Shown here piece after piece: positions 44,683 through 52,848 of a stretch of DNA of 64,000 nt. The notes under the pieces were generated by a model. The model did not search any database. It was not told the DNA's origin and worked only from the letters and a program-made list of their open reading frames with translations. Origin of the DNA: Tolypothrix sp. NIES-4075 (GTDB lineage Bacteria; Cyanobacteriota; Cyanobacteriia; Cyanobacteriales; Nostocaceae); assembly GCF_002218085.1 (NCBI RefSeq), contig NZ_BDUC01000009.1:232623-296622 (forward strand). Reading direction: 5' to 3'. Position 1 is the stretch's first letter; every line of letters begins with the position of its first letter. The position numbers were made by a program, and so were the translations under genes.

Positions 44683-46071
44683 ATGAGTAAGATAATCACA
44701 GCCTCAAATAAAGCAATTAAGAAACTAAATACTCCACAACTGCTTCAAGGTGGCTTGTATCTCACTTGGGCTGCAAGTTTACTGATGTTAGTTTCTACCA
44801 TTAGCGGCATCCAAGGACAGCGGCACGCTATTAACACAATCGGTAAAGATGCAACACCAAGTATCACTACTGCCCAGCGTCTCAAGGATGCAGCAGCGGG
44901 TATGGATGCCTACATTGCGAATGAACTGCTAGCTTTACCCGGACAAAACCAAGATGCTGTCAAGGGTTACAATGAGCGATACGAAAAACTCACTCAAAGG
45001 CTGGTTGCTGCTGCGGAGAATATTACCTACGGGGATAAAGAGCGAAAACCTATCGAAACTTTGCAATTAGAACTTGGTAACTACATTGCCAAGATTCAAC
45101 AAGCGCGTGATTTTCACGAACGCGGTGATACTAATAATATGCTGGTTGCTTATCGAAGTGCTGCGGAAATAATGGATCAAAAGCTATTATCGGCAGCTGA
45201 GGCACTGGATAAGGTAAATGTAGACGCTTTAAATGTTACATACAATAAGGAAAAATTTGACTCTGGCAAATCGCTATTTTTTATAGTGATTTCTGGTGTC
45301 GCACTAATCAGCGTATTAGTAGGGTTACAAATATTTCTTAGTCAGCGGACTCGTCGCACCTTCAATCCTATGCTGTTGGCGGCGAGTGCGATCGCTATTG
45401 CTTTTTTAAATTACACCACAGGTGCGTTTCTTTCTGCTTCCCAAAATCTCCGAATTGCTAAGGAAGATGCCTTCAATTCTATGTACGTATTACGACAAGC
45501 CCGCGCTTTAAGCTACATCGCCAATGCTGCCGAAAGTCGCTATCTGTTAGATCCAGCTTTTGCTTTGAATTATGAACAAGCTTTTTTCAACAATATAAAC
45601 AAAATTGGCAAACTGCCTGATGGTGAGAGCTTTGAGACAGTTGCCGCAGCAGTATCGATACCAAACTTCCCAAACTACAGAGCGGATGGTTTCACAGGCT
45701 TGTTAGCTGACCAGGTAAAAAATATTACCTTTTCTGGAGAGCGAGAAGCGACAGTGAAAAATCTGTCAGCTTTAGGTGCTTATGTTGCTATTGATAAACA
45801 GATCCGCCAACTCGAACGCAGTGGAAAACATGCTGAAGCGATCGCACTTTGTTTAGGTAATAACAAAGGACAATCTAATTGGGCGTTTGATGAATTGAAA
45901 GGCGCTAATCAAAAGAGCTTTGATATTAACCAAGCAGCCTTCGACAACGCAATTAAGCAAAGCTTTAAAGAAGTAAACGGCTTTGAGTATATCACCCCAG
46001 TGGCGCTAAGTGCGATCGCTCTTTTAACTTTATTTGGATTGCTCCCACGCTTGAAAGAGTACTCTGTTTAA
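44683..46071 (+). CDS. Four-helix membrane sensor protein, GlnX-like topology
   Basis: 462 residues from ATG 44683; an upstream in-frame TTG overlaps the FHA gene. Membrane helices at about 22-43, 197-219, 229-250 and 437-457. Two helical extracytoplasmic domains lie between helices 1-2 and 3-4 (KDATPSITTAQRLKDAAAGMDAYIAN; QNLRIAKEDAFNSMYVLRQAR), resembling four-helix-bundle sensor domains repeated in tandem. This is the arrangement described for mycobacterial GlnX, the membrane partner of PknG. No GlnH-type binding protein is seen nearby. It follows the FHA gene by 11 bases and is followed by a strong terminator, so it closes the cluster. Confidence 0.8.
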   Translation: MSKIITASNKAIKKLNTPQLLQGGLYLTWAASLLMLVSTISGIQGQRHAINTIGKDATPSITTAQRLKDAAAGMDAYIANELLALPGQNQDAVKGYNERYEKLTQRLVAAAENITYGDKERKPIETLQLELGNYIAKIQQARDFHERGDTNNMLVAYRSAAEIMDQKLLSAAEALDKVNVDALNVTYNKEKFDSGKSLFFIVISGVALISVLVGLQIFLSQRTRRTFNPMLLAASAIAIAFLNYTTGAFLSASQNLRIAKEDAFNSMYVLRQARALSYIANAAESRYLLDPAFALNYEQAFFNNINKIGKLPDGESFETVAAAVSIPNFPNYRADGFTGLLADQVKNITFSGEREATVKNLSALGAYVAIDKQIRQLERSGKHAEAIALCLGNNKGQSNWAFDELKGANQKSFDINQAAFDNAIKQSFKEVNGFEYITPVALSAIALLTLFGLLPRLKEYSV

Positions 46072-46092
46072 AGCCAAATGTATAAGTTCATC

Positions 46093-46138
46093 AGATCCCC
46101 GACTTCTTCTGTGAAGTCGGGGATCTTGTTTTTGTTTT
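46093..46138 (+). terminator. Strong terminator closing the signalling cluster
   Basis: AGATCCCCGACTTC (46093-46106) pairs perfectly with GAAGTCGGGGATCT (46113-46126) around TTCTGT; TGTTTTTGTTTTT follows. Confidence 0.92.
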
Positions 46139-46230
46139 TCAATTATTCACCCTATCTGGTGATGTCGCTCAAAGCTTCTGAACGATATCTTAAAAGTACC
46201 AGGAGTTGTTGAACTCTGGAGACTGCAAGT

Positions 46231-46656
46231 ATGAAAAAAATTATTTCCGCTAGTTTAGTAGTCTTGGCTGTTACTACTAGCTTTTTACACGGACAACAGC
46301 CAGCTCAAGCTCATGGACGTTACAATTATCGTGGTTATGGTGGTTATGGTGGTTATGGTAGATATCCCTATTACCGTCGCTATCCTTACCCCATAGAGCC
46401 AGCAAGATATTGCTTTCCTACAACTCAATGGCAGGTTAACGAAGACCCAGGATATCACCCTCATGCTTACTCCGACGGCTATCGTCAAGGACAGAGCAGC
46501 GCTAAAAGAGGTGAGAAATATAAACCGCGTACTGCTGGGGGTGAATTCGCTCGCGGTTTCGATGATGGTTATTACGGAAAGGAATTTGCAGGTCAAAAAA
46601 ACATTGTTCAGAACGTTATTAAACCATACACTACAACAGAATGTAGTTTGTATTAA
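46231..46656 (+). CDS. Secreted Gly/Tyr-rich protein
   Basis: 141 residues. Signal peptide: ISASLVVLAVTTSFLHGQQPAQAHG, cut near AQA. Then a Tyr/Gly/Arg-rich run (GYGGYGGYGRYPYY), and a C-terminal part with YSDGYRQGQSSAKRGEKYKPR and GGEFARGFDDGYYG, a repeated DGYxxG pattern. Two Cys (CFPTTQ and near the end TTECSLY) could form a disulfide. Exported, function unknown. ATG 46231 follows CTGGAGACTGCAAGT. Confidence 0.82.
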   Translation: MKKIISASLVVLAVTTSFLHGQQPAQAHGRYNYRGYGGYGGYGRYPYYRRYPYPIEPARYCFPTTQWQVNEDPGYHPHAYSDGYRQGQSSAKRGEKYKPRTAGGEFARGFDDGYYGKEFAGQKNIVQNVIKPYTTTECSLY

Positions 46657-46658
46657 CT

Positions 46659-46710
46659 TCGTAGTGAGGACTTCAGTCCTCTCATATGAGAACTGAAGTC
46701 CTCACTACGA
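46659..46710. repeat. Perfect 19-bp-arm palindrome
   Basis: TCGTAGTGAGGACTTCAGT (46659-46677) and its exact complement ACTGAAGTCCTCACTACGA (46692-46710), with a 14-base middle. One arm-like copy (GGACTTTAGTCCTCACTACG) occurs at about 26991-27011. It could also act as a terminator for the preceding gene. Confidence 0.85.
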
Positions 46711-46769
46711 TTACAATCAATTTGCTGGGGTACTCAGTTAAATTGAAATATCTGGAGTTTTGTGAACCT

Positions 46770-47369
46770 GTGCTTTCTTCTCAATTACCGACGATTAACG
46801 TCCTAAAACAACCTACCAGTTATGCTTGGATACAACAAGCGATCGCTAATTTAGATATTATTCTTCTTGACCACTCCCATTGCGAACGCAAAGCAGCTGG
46901 TGTGGCATTAAACATGATGTTTCGCTACCCTTCCAATACTAAAATGGTACGGGAATTAACTGCGATCGCTCGTGAAGAATTAGAACATTTTGAGCTAGTC
47001 AATCAATGGCTAGAACGTCGCAATATTCCCCTTGCGCCATTATCACCACCTCCTTACGGTGTCGATTTCAAAGCACAAGTTCGACCCAAAGAACCAGAAC
47101 GATTTTTAGATTCTTTATTAGTCACCGGTTTAATTGAAGCTCGCAGTCACGAACGTTTAGGATTATTAGCAACTCATTGCCCCGAACCAGAACTAGCCAA
47201 ATTTTATCGCGGTTTGATGGCATCAGAAGCCCGACACTTTGGTACTTACTGGGTTTTAGCTGATACTTATTTCGACCGAGAAATTGTCATGCAACGCCTT
47301 AATGAATTGGCAATGATTGAAAGTGAATTATTATCAACTTTGCACCCAGAACCGAGAATTCATAGTTAA
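46770..47369 (+). CDS. miaE: tRNA-(ms2io6A)-hydroxylase MiaE family protein
   Basis: 199 residues from GTG 46770, which has GGAG upstream. An ATG at 46686 gives 28 more residues but lies inside the palindrome and has no ribosome site, so I reject it. The diiron ligands are in place for a ferritin-like four-helix bundle: DHSHCERKAAG, REELEHFELV, EARSHERL and SEARHFGTYW. MiaE hydroxylates the isopentenyl group of ms2i6A37 in tRNA using O2. Length is normal. Confidence 0.87.
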   Translation: MLSSQLPTINVLKQPTSYAWIQQAIANLDIILLDHSHCERKAAGVALNMMFRYPSNTKMVRELTAIAREELEHFELVNQWLERRNIPLAPLSPPPYGVDFKAQVRPKEPERFLDSLLVTGLIEARSHERLGLLATHCPEPELAKFYRGLMASEARHFGTYWVLADTYFDREIVMQRLNELAMIESELLSTLHPEPRIHS

Positions 47370-47372
47370 CCG

Positions 47373-47421
47373 TAGTAAGCACTCTTCGTGCTTAAAATAG
47401 GCGTTTCAACGCCTACTACAA
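47373..47421. repeat. Double-hairpin repeat
   Basis: GTAG, then TAAGCACTCTTCGTGCTTA, then TAGGCGTTTCAACGCCTA, then CTAC: two small hairpins enclosed by complementary ends. Confidence 0.6.
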
Positions 47422-47515
47422 ACTTTTTTATTGTATTTAAGCGAGATTTGGGCAAACGGTAGCTAATATGTCCAAATCATGTATAGTACATATGTACAAT
47501 GCATAAGTCCTAAAT

Positions 47516-47914
47516 ATGACCCTCCAGTTCACATATGTAAGACTGCTAGTCTCCAATTTCGAGGCTTGCTTTGTTTTTTATCGAGATATCATGGAATTTG
47601 ATATCGCTTGGGGCGATGAAAATGGTGCGTATGCTGAGTTTAAAACCGGAAATACCAAGCTTGCTTTATTTAAACAACACTTAATGGCTGAAGCAGTTGG
47701 AAATGCCAATCAACCGTCTTTTGTGGAATGCCAAGATAGAAGTGCCTTGATTTTTGCAGTAGATAACGTAGATGAAACATATCAACAACTTACAAAAAAA
47801 GATGTAAGATTTGTGACTGAGCCATGCGATCGCCCAGACTGGGGAACTAGAACAGCGCACTTTCGCGATCCTGATAGAAATCTGATTGAAATTAATAGTA
47901 ATTTAGGTTCCTAA
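47516..47914 (+). CDS. VOC (glyoxalase/bleomycin-resistance fold) protein
   Basis: 132 residues: VRLLVSNFEACFVFYRDIMEF, AYAEFKTGNTKLALF, then the second half AVDNVDETYQQLTKKDVRFV and HFRDPDRNLIEINS with the Glu metal ligand. Typical single VOC domain of a small metalloenzyme or binding protein; substrate unknown. It lies 4 bases before the broken GNAT gene, so the two were probably an operon. Confidence 0.9.
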   Translation: MTLQFTYVRLLVSNFEACFVFYRDIMEFDIAWGDENGAYAEFKTGNTKLALFKQHLMAEAVGNANQPSFVECQDRSALIFAVDNVDETYQQLTKKDVRFVTEPCDRPDWGTRTAHFRDPDRNLIEINSNLGS

Positions 47915-47918
47915 TTTC

Positions 47919-48423
47919 ATGAGAACCGCTTATAAAAATTTTCTGATTCGTAACTGGGAAAAAAGCGATGGCTTTGCCAACGCCAAGGGCGAACGCACAC
48001 CCGCATCTGAAGTCATTCGCTCAGTATTATCAGAATACGGTTTGGGTTGGGAACCAAACGGTGCAGATCGAGATGTGTTGCAAGTCCAAGAATGCTACTT
48101 AGCAACAGGTGGCGAATTTTGGGTAATTGAACACCAAAACCAGATAGTAGGTACTGCCGCATACTATCCCATACATCGCGGTGAAAAAGCTGTAGAAATC
48201 AGGAAAATGTATCTTTTACCCAGCGCGAGGGGTTTAGGATTGGGGAAATATTTGTTACAAAAGCTAGAAGAAGCGATCGCTTCTCGTGGTTTCCAGCAAA
48301 TTTGGATTGAAACCAAAGAGCGTGTTAGCCGAAGCCGTCAAACTGTATGAAAGCAGTGGCTATCAGCCAGCAACCGGTGTAGAAACCACAAGATGCGATC
48401 GCGTTTATGTTAAAAAGTTATAA
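47919..48423 (+). pseudogene. GNAT acetyltransferase with one frameshift
   Basis: The first frame (47919-48350) reads ASEVIRSVLSEYGLGWEPNG, VIEHQNQIVGTAAYYPI, and the acetyl-CoA loop LLPSARGLGLGKYLLQKLEEA. Near 48318 one extra base shifts it; the other frame continues SVLAEAVKLYESSGYQPATG and ends VYVKKL at TAA 48423, a normal GNAT C-terminus. This is either a recent inactivation or a sequencing error; everything else is intact. Confidence 0.8.
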
Positions 48424-48920
48424 CTCTTAACTCAATAGCGTACATTCGCAAATTAGTACTTGTAGGGTGCGTTAGACGGAACGTCGTAACGCACCATCCC
48501 AAGCTTTTGGTGCCGTACTTTCGCCTAACGCAACGGCAATATTGGGGGAGGAAAATCCACACCCCAATTTGCCTCCCCTACGTATATTTCAAAAATCAAA
48601 TATGAGTCCTATAGATGTCGCGTACTAAGCATCACTACCTGCTAACACCATAATTGATACTACTCTCTTATCGTGAACCTTCTGTTACAAAAAAAGGCAC
48701 TTGAGCTGGAGGCAGGAAGCACTTATGAAAGAAGTATTAATGGACTTTCAACAAATTGTCGTCCACAATTTTGACATTTGAACCGCTGTTTTCCGTAGTG
48801 AGTGCGTCCATTTTTGACAATATTGTTTGAGTTGCATTTAGGGCTGTGCATAGTTCCAGTATTGAACGACACTTTTTTATTTGATTATTACTATGTATTA
48901 GTACTTGTCTTAAATTAAGC
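48424..48920. other. Intergenic region, no firm gene
   Basis: About 500 bases containing the compound repeat and an IS630-end-like scrap. A 65-codon minus-strand frame (48737-48934) begins with an ATG overlapping the end of the DCC gene; it is possible but unsupported. Confidence 0.45.
48465..48581 (-). repeat. Compound dispersed repeat, copy 2
   Basis: Read on the minus strand: GTAGGGGAGGCAAATT, GTGTGGATTTTCCTCCC, TATTGCCGTTGCGTTAGG, then GGTGCGTTA...TAACGCACC. The same order as copy 1 at 29616-29766. Just to the right, AAATCAAATATGAGTCCTATA resembles the end of the IS630 relic at 12100-12122. Confidence 0.65.
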
Positions 48921-49391
48921 TTACTCGTCCCCATCCATTAACCGACAACGCTCTTGGGTTTTACACTCCAGCCGAGAGTGGCGCAGTCTCACAAGAGTTT
49001 GTAAATCCGCTCGTCCTGTAAGTGAAAGTCGCAAGTCTGCCCAAATGCCATATAGAAAGTTAGCGATCGCACCTACAATTGGCAACTTGGTTGCAGCATA
49101 AACCCACCCCATTCCTAAAGTTTCGTAAACGCGGCGAAATACTTCAACATTTTTAACTAGCGTTCCATCTGGCAATACAGCATGGATGCGCCCCATTGCA
49201 GTCTCATAATCAACTCCGCCATTTGCTTCGGCGTTATAATCATCAGCCGCAATATCTACAAACGCTACCAGCCCCCGACCCGCATCACGAAACGTCAAAA
49301 AGTTAACTTCGCGCACGCACAAAGGACATTCACCGTCGTAGAGCAGTTTGATTTTCCATGACGGTGGCTGATTAAAAGATTTATCGCTCAT
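48921..49391 (-). CDS. DCC-family (DUF393) thiol-disulfide oxidoreductase-like protein
   Basis: 156 residues. Opening IKLLYDGECPLCVREVNFLTFRD contains the DxxCPxC motif for which the family is named; ALVFVDI-like and ETAMGRIHAVLPDGTLVKNVEVFRRVYE follow, then KLPIVGAIANFLYGIWADLRL. Thioredoxin-like, substrate unknown. The C-terminal tail RLECKTQERCRLMDGDE is variable. Monocistronic or followed by a tiny overlapping frame. Confidence 0.88.
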   Translation of the reverse strand: MSDKSFNQPPSWKIKLLYDGECPLCVREVNFLTFRDAGRGLVAFVDIAADDYNAEANGGVDYETAMGRIHAVLPDGTLVKNVEVFRRVYETLGMGWVYAATKLPIVGAIANFLYGIWADLRLSLTGRADLQTLVRLRHSRLECKTQERCRLMDGDE

Positions 49392-49450
49392 TGTATGGTT
49401 GAGTTTGTAGTGAGTAGATTCGCAGTTAAATTAGGAATGAATATTAAGAT

Positions 49451-49963
49451 TCAATCCCACCAATAGCAAACAATGACTGCATCATGGTCGTGTTGAACAT
49501 CATTACCCCATAACGCCCTCTCTAATCGCGTTCTCAGTTGGCGCTTCAGCCGAAAACTGTAGTCCTCATTCGTGCCATCAGTTATTTCTACTGAATCAGC
49601 ACGCCACTTTTTACCCAAGTCTAAAAGCTGAGATACTTTTGTATCTTGGTTCTCGGTAAGGATGTATAACGTATCTCCAGGATAAGCAACAAAATGGATA
49701 ATGCTAGTCTCAGGCATGGGACGATAATTTGCCATTGCCAAGAGGGTATCGATCATACCACCAAAGCTTAAACCATTTTCATCTGGTGTAAAGATTGGTT
49801 TTGTGAACAGAAAGCTTGCCCATAAATCCGTGCGTAAAGATTGGTCAGTAATCACCTCTTCACCATTGAACTGATTAAATTGACGCTGCCAAACCAAGGC
49901 AGCAAAGAGTTCTTGAGGAGAATAAGACCTCGCTATCGATTGGATTTTAGTTAAGTCAAGCAT
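49451..49963 (-). CDS. Hypothetical protein, 170 residues
   Basis: Soluble, no signal. Readable segments: IARSYSPQELFAALVWQRQF, SFGGMIDTLLAMANY, HFVAYPGDTLYILTENQDTKV, TRLERALWGNDVQHDHDAVI, ending VCYWWD. I do not recognise the family. The coding look is sound (codon use like its neighbours, convincing ATG). It is 60 bases upstream of the DCC gene on the same strand, so they may share a transcript. Confidence 0.7.
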   Translation of the reverse strand: MLDLTKIQSIARSYSPQELFAALVWQRQFNQFNGEEVITDQSLRTDLWASFLFTKPIFTPDENGLSFGGMIDTLLAMANYRPMPETSIIHFVAYPGDTLYILTENQDTKVSQLLDLGKKWRADSVEITDGTNEDYSFRLKRQLRTRLERALWGNDVQHDHDAVIVCYWWD

Positions 49964-50165
49964 CGCCCCATCCGCGTATTAGTTTTTTCTCTTACCTTCC
50001 TTGAATTGTAGAGCCTATCAAATTCATGAGCGATCAAGAGTTAGGCGATCGCAGCTTGGGTATTACAATCTGGGTCATATCTGGGAAAAATACGGATACT
50101 AGTGACCTGCAAGTAGTAGTATGATTGCTTGATAATTTTTTTTTATATACACTGTTATGTAATAA

Positions 50166-50846
50166 ATGAGTAATTTTATTAAAGGCTTACTCAACCTTTT
50201 TCTTGAATCTAATTGTCCTCTATGCCAGCGCCAAACATCTCAAGAATTTTGTCAATACTGTGTTAAACAGTTACATAGTTGTCACTTAGCTAAACCCAAT
50301 AGTCGTTGGCAAGAATCAATACCAGTCTTTGCTTGGGGGATGTATAGCGGTTCTCTAAAAAGAGCGATCGCTGCCATGAAATACGAAAATCATCCCCAAA
50401 TCGCTCGCCCTTTGGGACAATGGTTAGGTGAAGCATGGTTAAATTCGCTCTCTTGTGACCGACGCTTAATAGTTGTTCCCATTCCACTCCACCCCAGCAA
50501 GCAAAAAAAACGCGGTTACAACCAAGCCGCGCTCATAGCAGAAAGCTTTTGCCAAACAACCGGGTTAAAATTAAAACAAAATGGTTTGGCAAGAGTGCGA
50601 GAAACCGAAGCACAATTTGGTTTATCTGCATCTGGGCGAGAAAAAAACTTAGCAGAAGCTTTTGCTTTAGGAAAAGAATTTTCTCAGTGTCGCCCAGATG
50701 TGCCAGTGTTGTTAATTGACGACATTTACACTACTGGTGCTACTGCTAAATCTGCGGTGTCAGTACTTCATCAATGTGGAATTGCCGTAGAGGGATTAGC
50801 AGCGGTTGCTACTGCTGTAAAAGAAAGATTAACAAAGAATATGTAG
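50166..50846 (+). CDS. ComF family phosphoribosyltransferase-like protein
   Basis: 226 residues. N-terminal zinc finger CPLCQRQTSQEFCQYC, then SLKRAIAAMKYENHP, IVVPIPLHPSKQKKRGYNQAALIA, and the PRPP-binding VLLIDDIYTTGATAKSAV. ComF proteins assist DNA uptake or recombination in naturally transformable bacteria; in cyanobacteria they are linked to competence. Length is normal. Confidence 0.93.
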   Translation: MSNFIKGLLNLFLESNCPLCQRQTSQEFCQYCVKQLHSCHLAKPNSRWQESIPVFAWGMYSGSLKRAIAAMKYENHPQIARPLGQWLGEAWLNSLSCDRRLIVVPIPLHPSKQKKRGYNQAALIAESFCQTTGLKLKQNGLARVRETEAQFGLSASGREKNLAEAFALGKEFSQCRPDVPVLLIDDIYTTGATAKSAVSVLHQCGIAVEGLAAVATAVKERLTKNM

Positions 50847-50912
50847 GCAAGCTATGCTTGAGAAATCTATAATTGACCAGATTGTACTGTTTTTGTGGGA
50901 ACACTGCTGGGA

Positions 50913-51371
50913 ATGATAAGTAAAGCTTTCGGGGCAAGTTTGAGGCAAGTAATAATTGTTCCTGCTACATTGCTGGCAATTGGTATGAGTACAACAGCAG
51001 CTTTTGCTCAAAATAAGTTGTATACTCCCATACCTTTACCTAATACTGCGGAAATTTCTGATACGCTTTCAGATAAAGACATTCCCACCGGTCAAGGTGG
51101 ATTTGCTCGTGATTACCTTGTGAAACTGACCAAGGGGGATAATCTCGCAGTTGATCTGTCCTCTGATAGCTTTGACGGCATCATCACACTGCTAGCTCCT
51201 GACGGATCGACAGTAGCAGAAAATGATGACGGTCCCGATGGTAGCAGTAATTCTCTGCTATTTACCCGCGTTACAGAAACAGGAAATTACATCATTCGTG
51301 TCAGGTCTTTTGGAGAAACTGGAGTTGGTGCTTATAAACTCAAAGTGACAAAGTTGCAACCAGTTAAATAA
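50913..51371 (+). CDS. Secreted PPC-domain protein
   Basis: 152 residues from ATG 50913; a GTG at 50895 is an alternative. Signal peptide ASLRQVIIVPATLLAIGMSTTAAFAQ, cut near AFA. The mature part is one bacterial pre-peptidase C-terminal (PPC) domain: DYLVKLTKGDNLAVDLSSDSFD, ITLLAPDGSTVAENDDG, LLFTRVTETGNYIIRVRSFG, GAYKLKV. No catalytic domain is attached, so it is probably an exported binding or cell-surface protein. The gene follows comF by 66 bases. Confidence 0.85.
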   Translation: MISKAFGASLRQVIIVPATLLAIGMSTTAAFAQNKLYTPIPLPNTAEISDTLSDKDIPTGQGGFARDYLVKLTKGDNLAVDLSSDSFDGIITLLAPDGSTVAENDDGPDGSSNSLLFTRVTETGNYIIRVRSFGETGVGAYKLKVTKLQPVK

Positions 51372-51645
51372 TTTTAGATTTTAGATTTTAGATTAAAAAA
51401 AATCCAAAATCCGCCCTTGAATGCGCTTTGATGCCTTCTTTTGTCGGAGAGGCACGCGGCTACGACAACGCCAAGTTTGAACGGATAGCGTAGCGTTAGC
51501 GAGTCCGCGAGCGTCGGAAACCTCCGACGGACGCCAGGTCGCCCAAGTCGGGAAACCCGACGGCAGGTGCTACAACGGGGGGAACCCCCGCAACGCACTG
51601 CCTCCCCAAGCGACTGGCTCAACTTTTCGCAAAATCCAAAATCGT
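51372..51645. repeat. Short repeats and GC-rich island
   Basis: ATTTTAG repeats (51372-51390), then a GC-rich island with GTCGGAAACCTCCGAC (palindrome), GTCGGGAAACCCGAC (palindrome) and GGTGCTACAACGGGGGGAAC. It fills the whole gap before the cobS stop. Confidence 0.75.
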
Positions 51646-52416
51646 TCACAGTGCGGTCAGTACACAGAGAAATAAGGCTTCAGTCCACTCAACGACTGCA
51701 CCGTATGTATCTCCTGTATGTCCGCCTAATTTGTAATTGAACCAAGCACCAGTCACAAAAGCGATCGCACTTCCTGCCAGTGTCATCCCTAGCGCAAAAA
51801 ATAGGCGTTTGTCGATTAAAATTTCTAAGCCACTCAAACAACTCAGCAGCAATAATGCTGGTAAGCAATCTTTATAAGAACGAATTGCTTCTTTATGAAA
51901 TGCGCCTTTACCAGTTAATTTGAGGTAAGGATATTGAGCGATCGCCAAAATTTGCCCCCAACGTCCCCACCCACAAGCAGCCATCAAAACTAACCAACGG
52001 TTTTGATGGATGTCTGTCAATGCGGTTGTTTTTAATAATAGCAAGGCGATCGCTGCCATTGCCCCAAACGCACCTGTCGCACTATCTGCCATCACCGACA
52101 ATCGTCGTTCTTTGTCACCTACCGCTAACCCATCAGCAGTATCCATTACTCCATCTAAATGCAATCCTCCCGTAATCGCAATCCAAACACTAACTACCAA
52201 CGCACTACGAGTTAATACTGCCATACCCAGATAATTCATCGCAGTATCAAATAGCCCCAAAATTCCCCCAATCACCAATCCGATCATCGGCGCAAAGCGT
52301 GCCACCTCTGAAAAGTCTAACTTGTCCAAATATGGCAAAGGTATTGCAGTATAAAATATAACTGAAGCTGCTATTTGGGACAAACTTTTTTTCCACCATT
52401 GTTCTTCATTAGTCAT
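51646..52416 (-). CDS. cobS: Adenosylcobinamide-GDP ribazoletransferase
   Basis: 256 residues, strongly hydrophobic with five to seven membrane helices. Family marks: ASVIFYTAIPLPYLDKLDF, PMIGLVIGGILGL, TGGLHLDGVMDTADGLAVGDKERRLSVMADSATGAFG, and GGHTGDTYGAV near the C-terminus. It joins alpha-ribazole to adenosylcobinamide-GDP to finish cobalamin; in cyanobacteria the product is usually pseudocobalamin. No other cob gene is next to it. Confidence 0.95.
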   Translation of the reverse strand: MTNEEQWWKKSLSQIAASVIFYTAIPLPYLDKLDFSEVARFAPMIGLVIGGILGLFDTAMNYLGMAVLTRSALVVSVWIAITGGLHLDGVMDTADGLAVGDKERRLSVMADSATGAFGAMAAIALLLLKTTALTDIHQNRWLVLMAACGWGRWGQILAIAQYPYLKLTGKGAFHKEAIRSYKDCLPALLLLSCLSGLEILIDKRLFFALGMTLAGSAIAFVTGAWFNYKLGGHTGDTYGAVVEWTEALFLCVLTAL

Positions 52417-52848
52417 ATTTGTTACCCAAATTTTTAGTCATTCATGATTAGTCATTAGCATTTTTACAGATGACAAATGATAAAAAATAAAGGACAAATA
52501 AAGAATGACGCTGAAAATTCCGGCACTGGAGCAGCATCAAATTTTAAAGCTTTAAATAAGATTTAGTAGCCTACCGGAATTCTCTCGGAAAATTTTGTTA
52601 TGCTTATGTCAGTGGTTAACTAGAAATGTATAGTATAAAAATAAACCAAAATAATATTTTCCGAAGTAGCAATTTAATCAGTAGCAGTGACGTTGTACCG
52701 ATTTTCAATTAATAACTTATTTCAAATTATTAGTTGTCAGCCCACAAAGAAGTTGATAATTATTTAAATGTAGGGTTTAGCTGCATCAGTTCAATTGACT
52801 GTTTAGCTGTGTTGTACTTCACCTTCAAAGCACTCAAGCTATTTAATT
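52417..52848. other. Divergent intergenic region, no gene seen
   Basis: 432 bases between cobS (leftward) and the 150-residue gene (rightward). AT-rich, with an ACAAATGATAAA repeat near 52470. No operator recognised. Confidence 0.5.

Noticed and set aside
48737..48934. 65-residue minus-strand frame overlapping the DCC gene end
   Set aside because: The ATG overlap looks like coupling, but there is no family pattern and composition is ordinary; kept only as a possibility.
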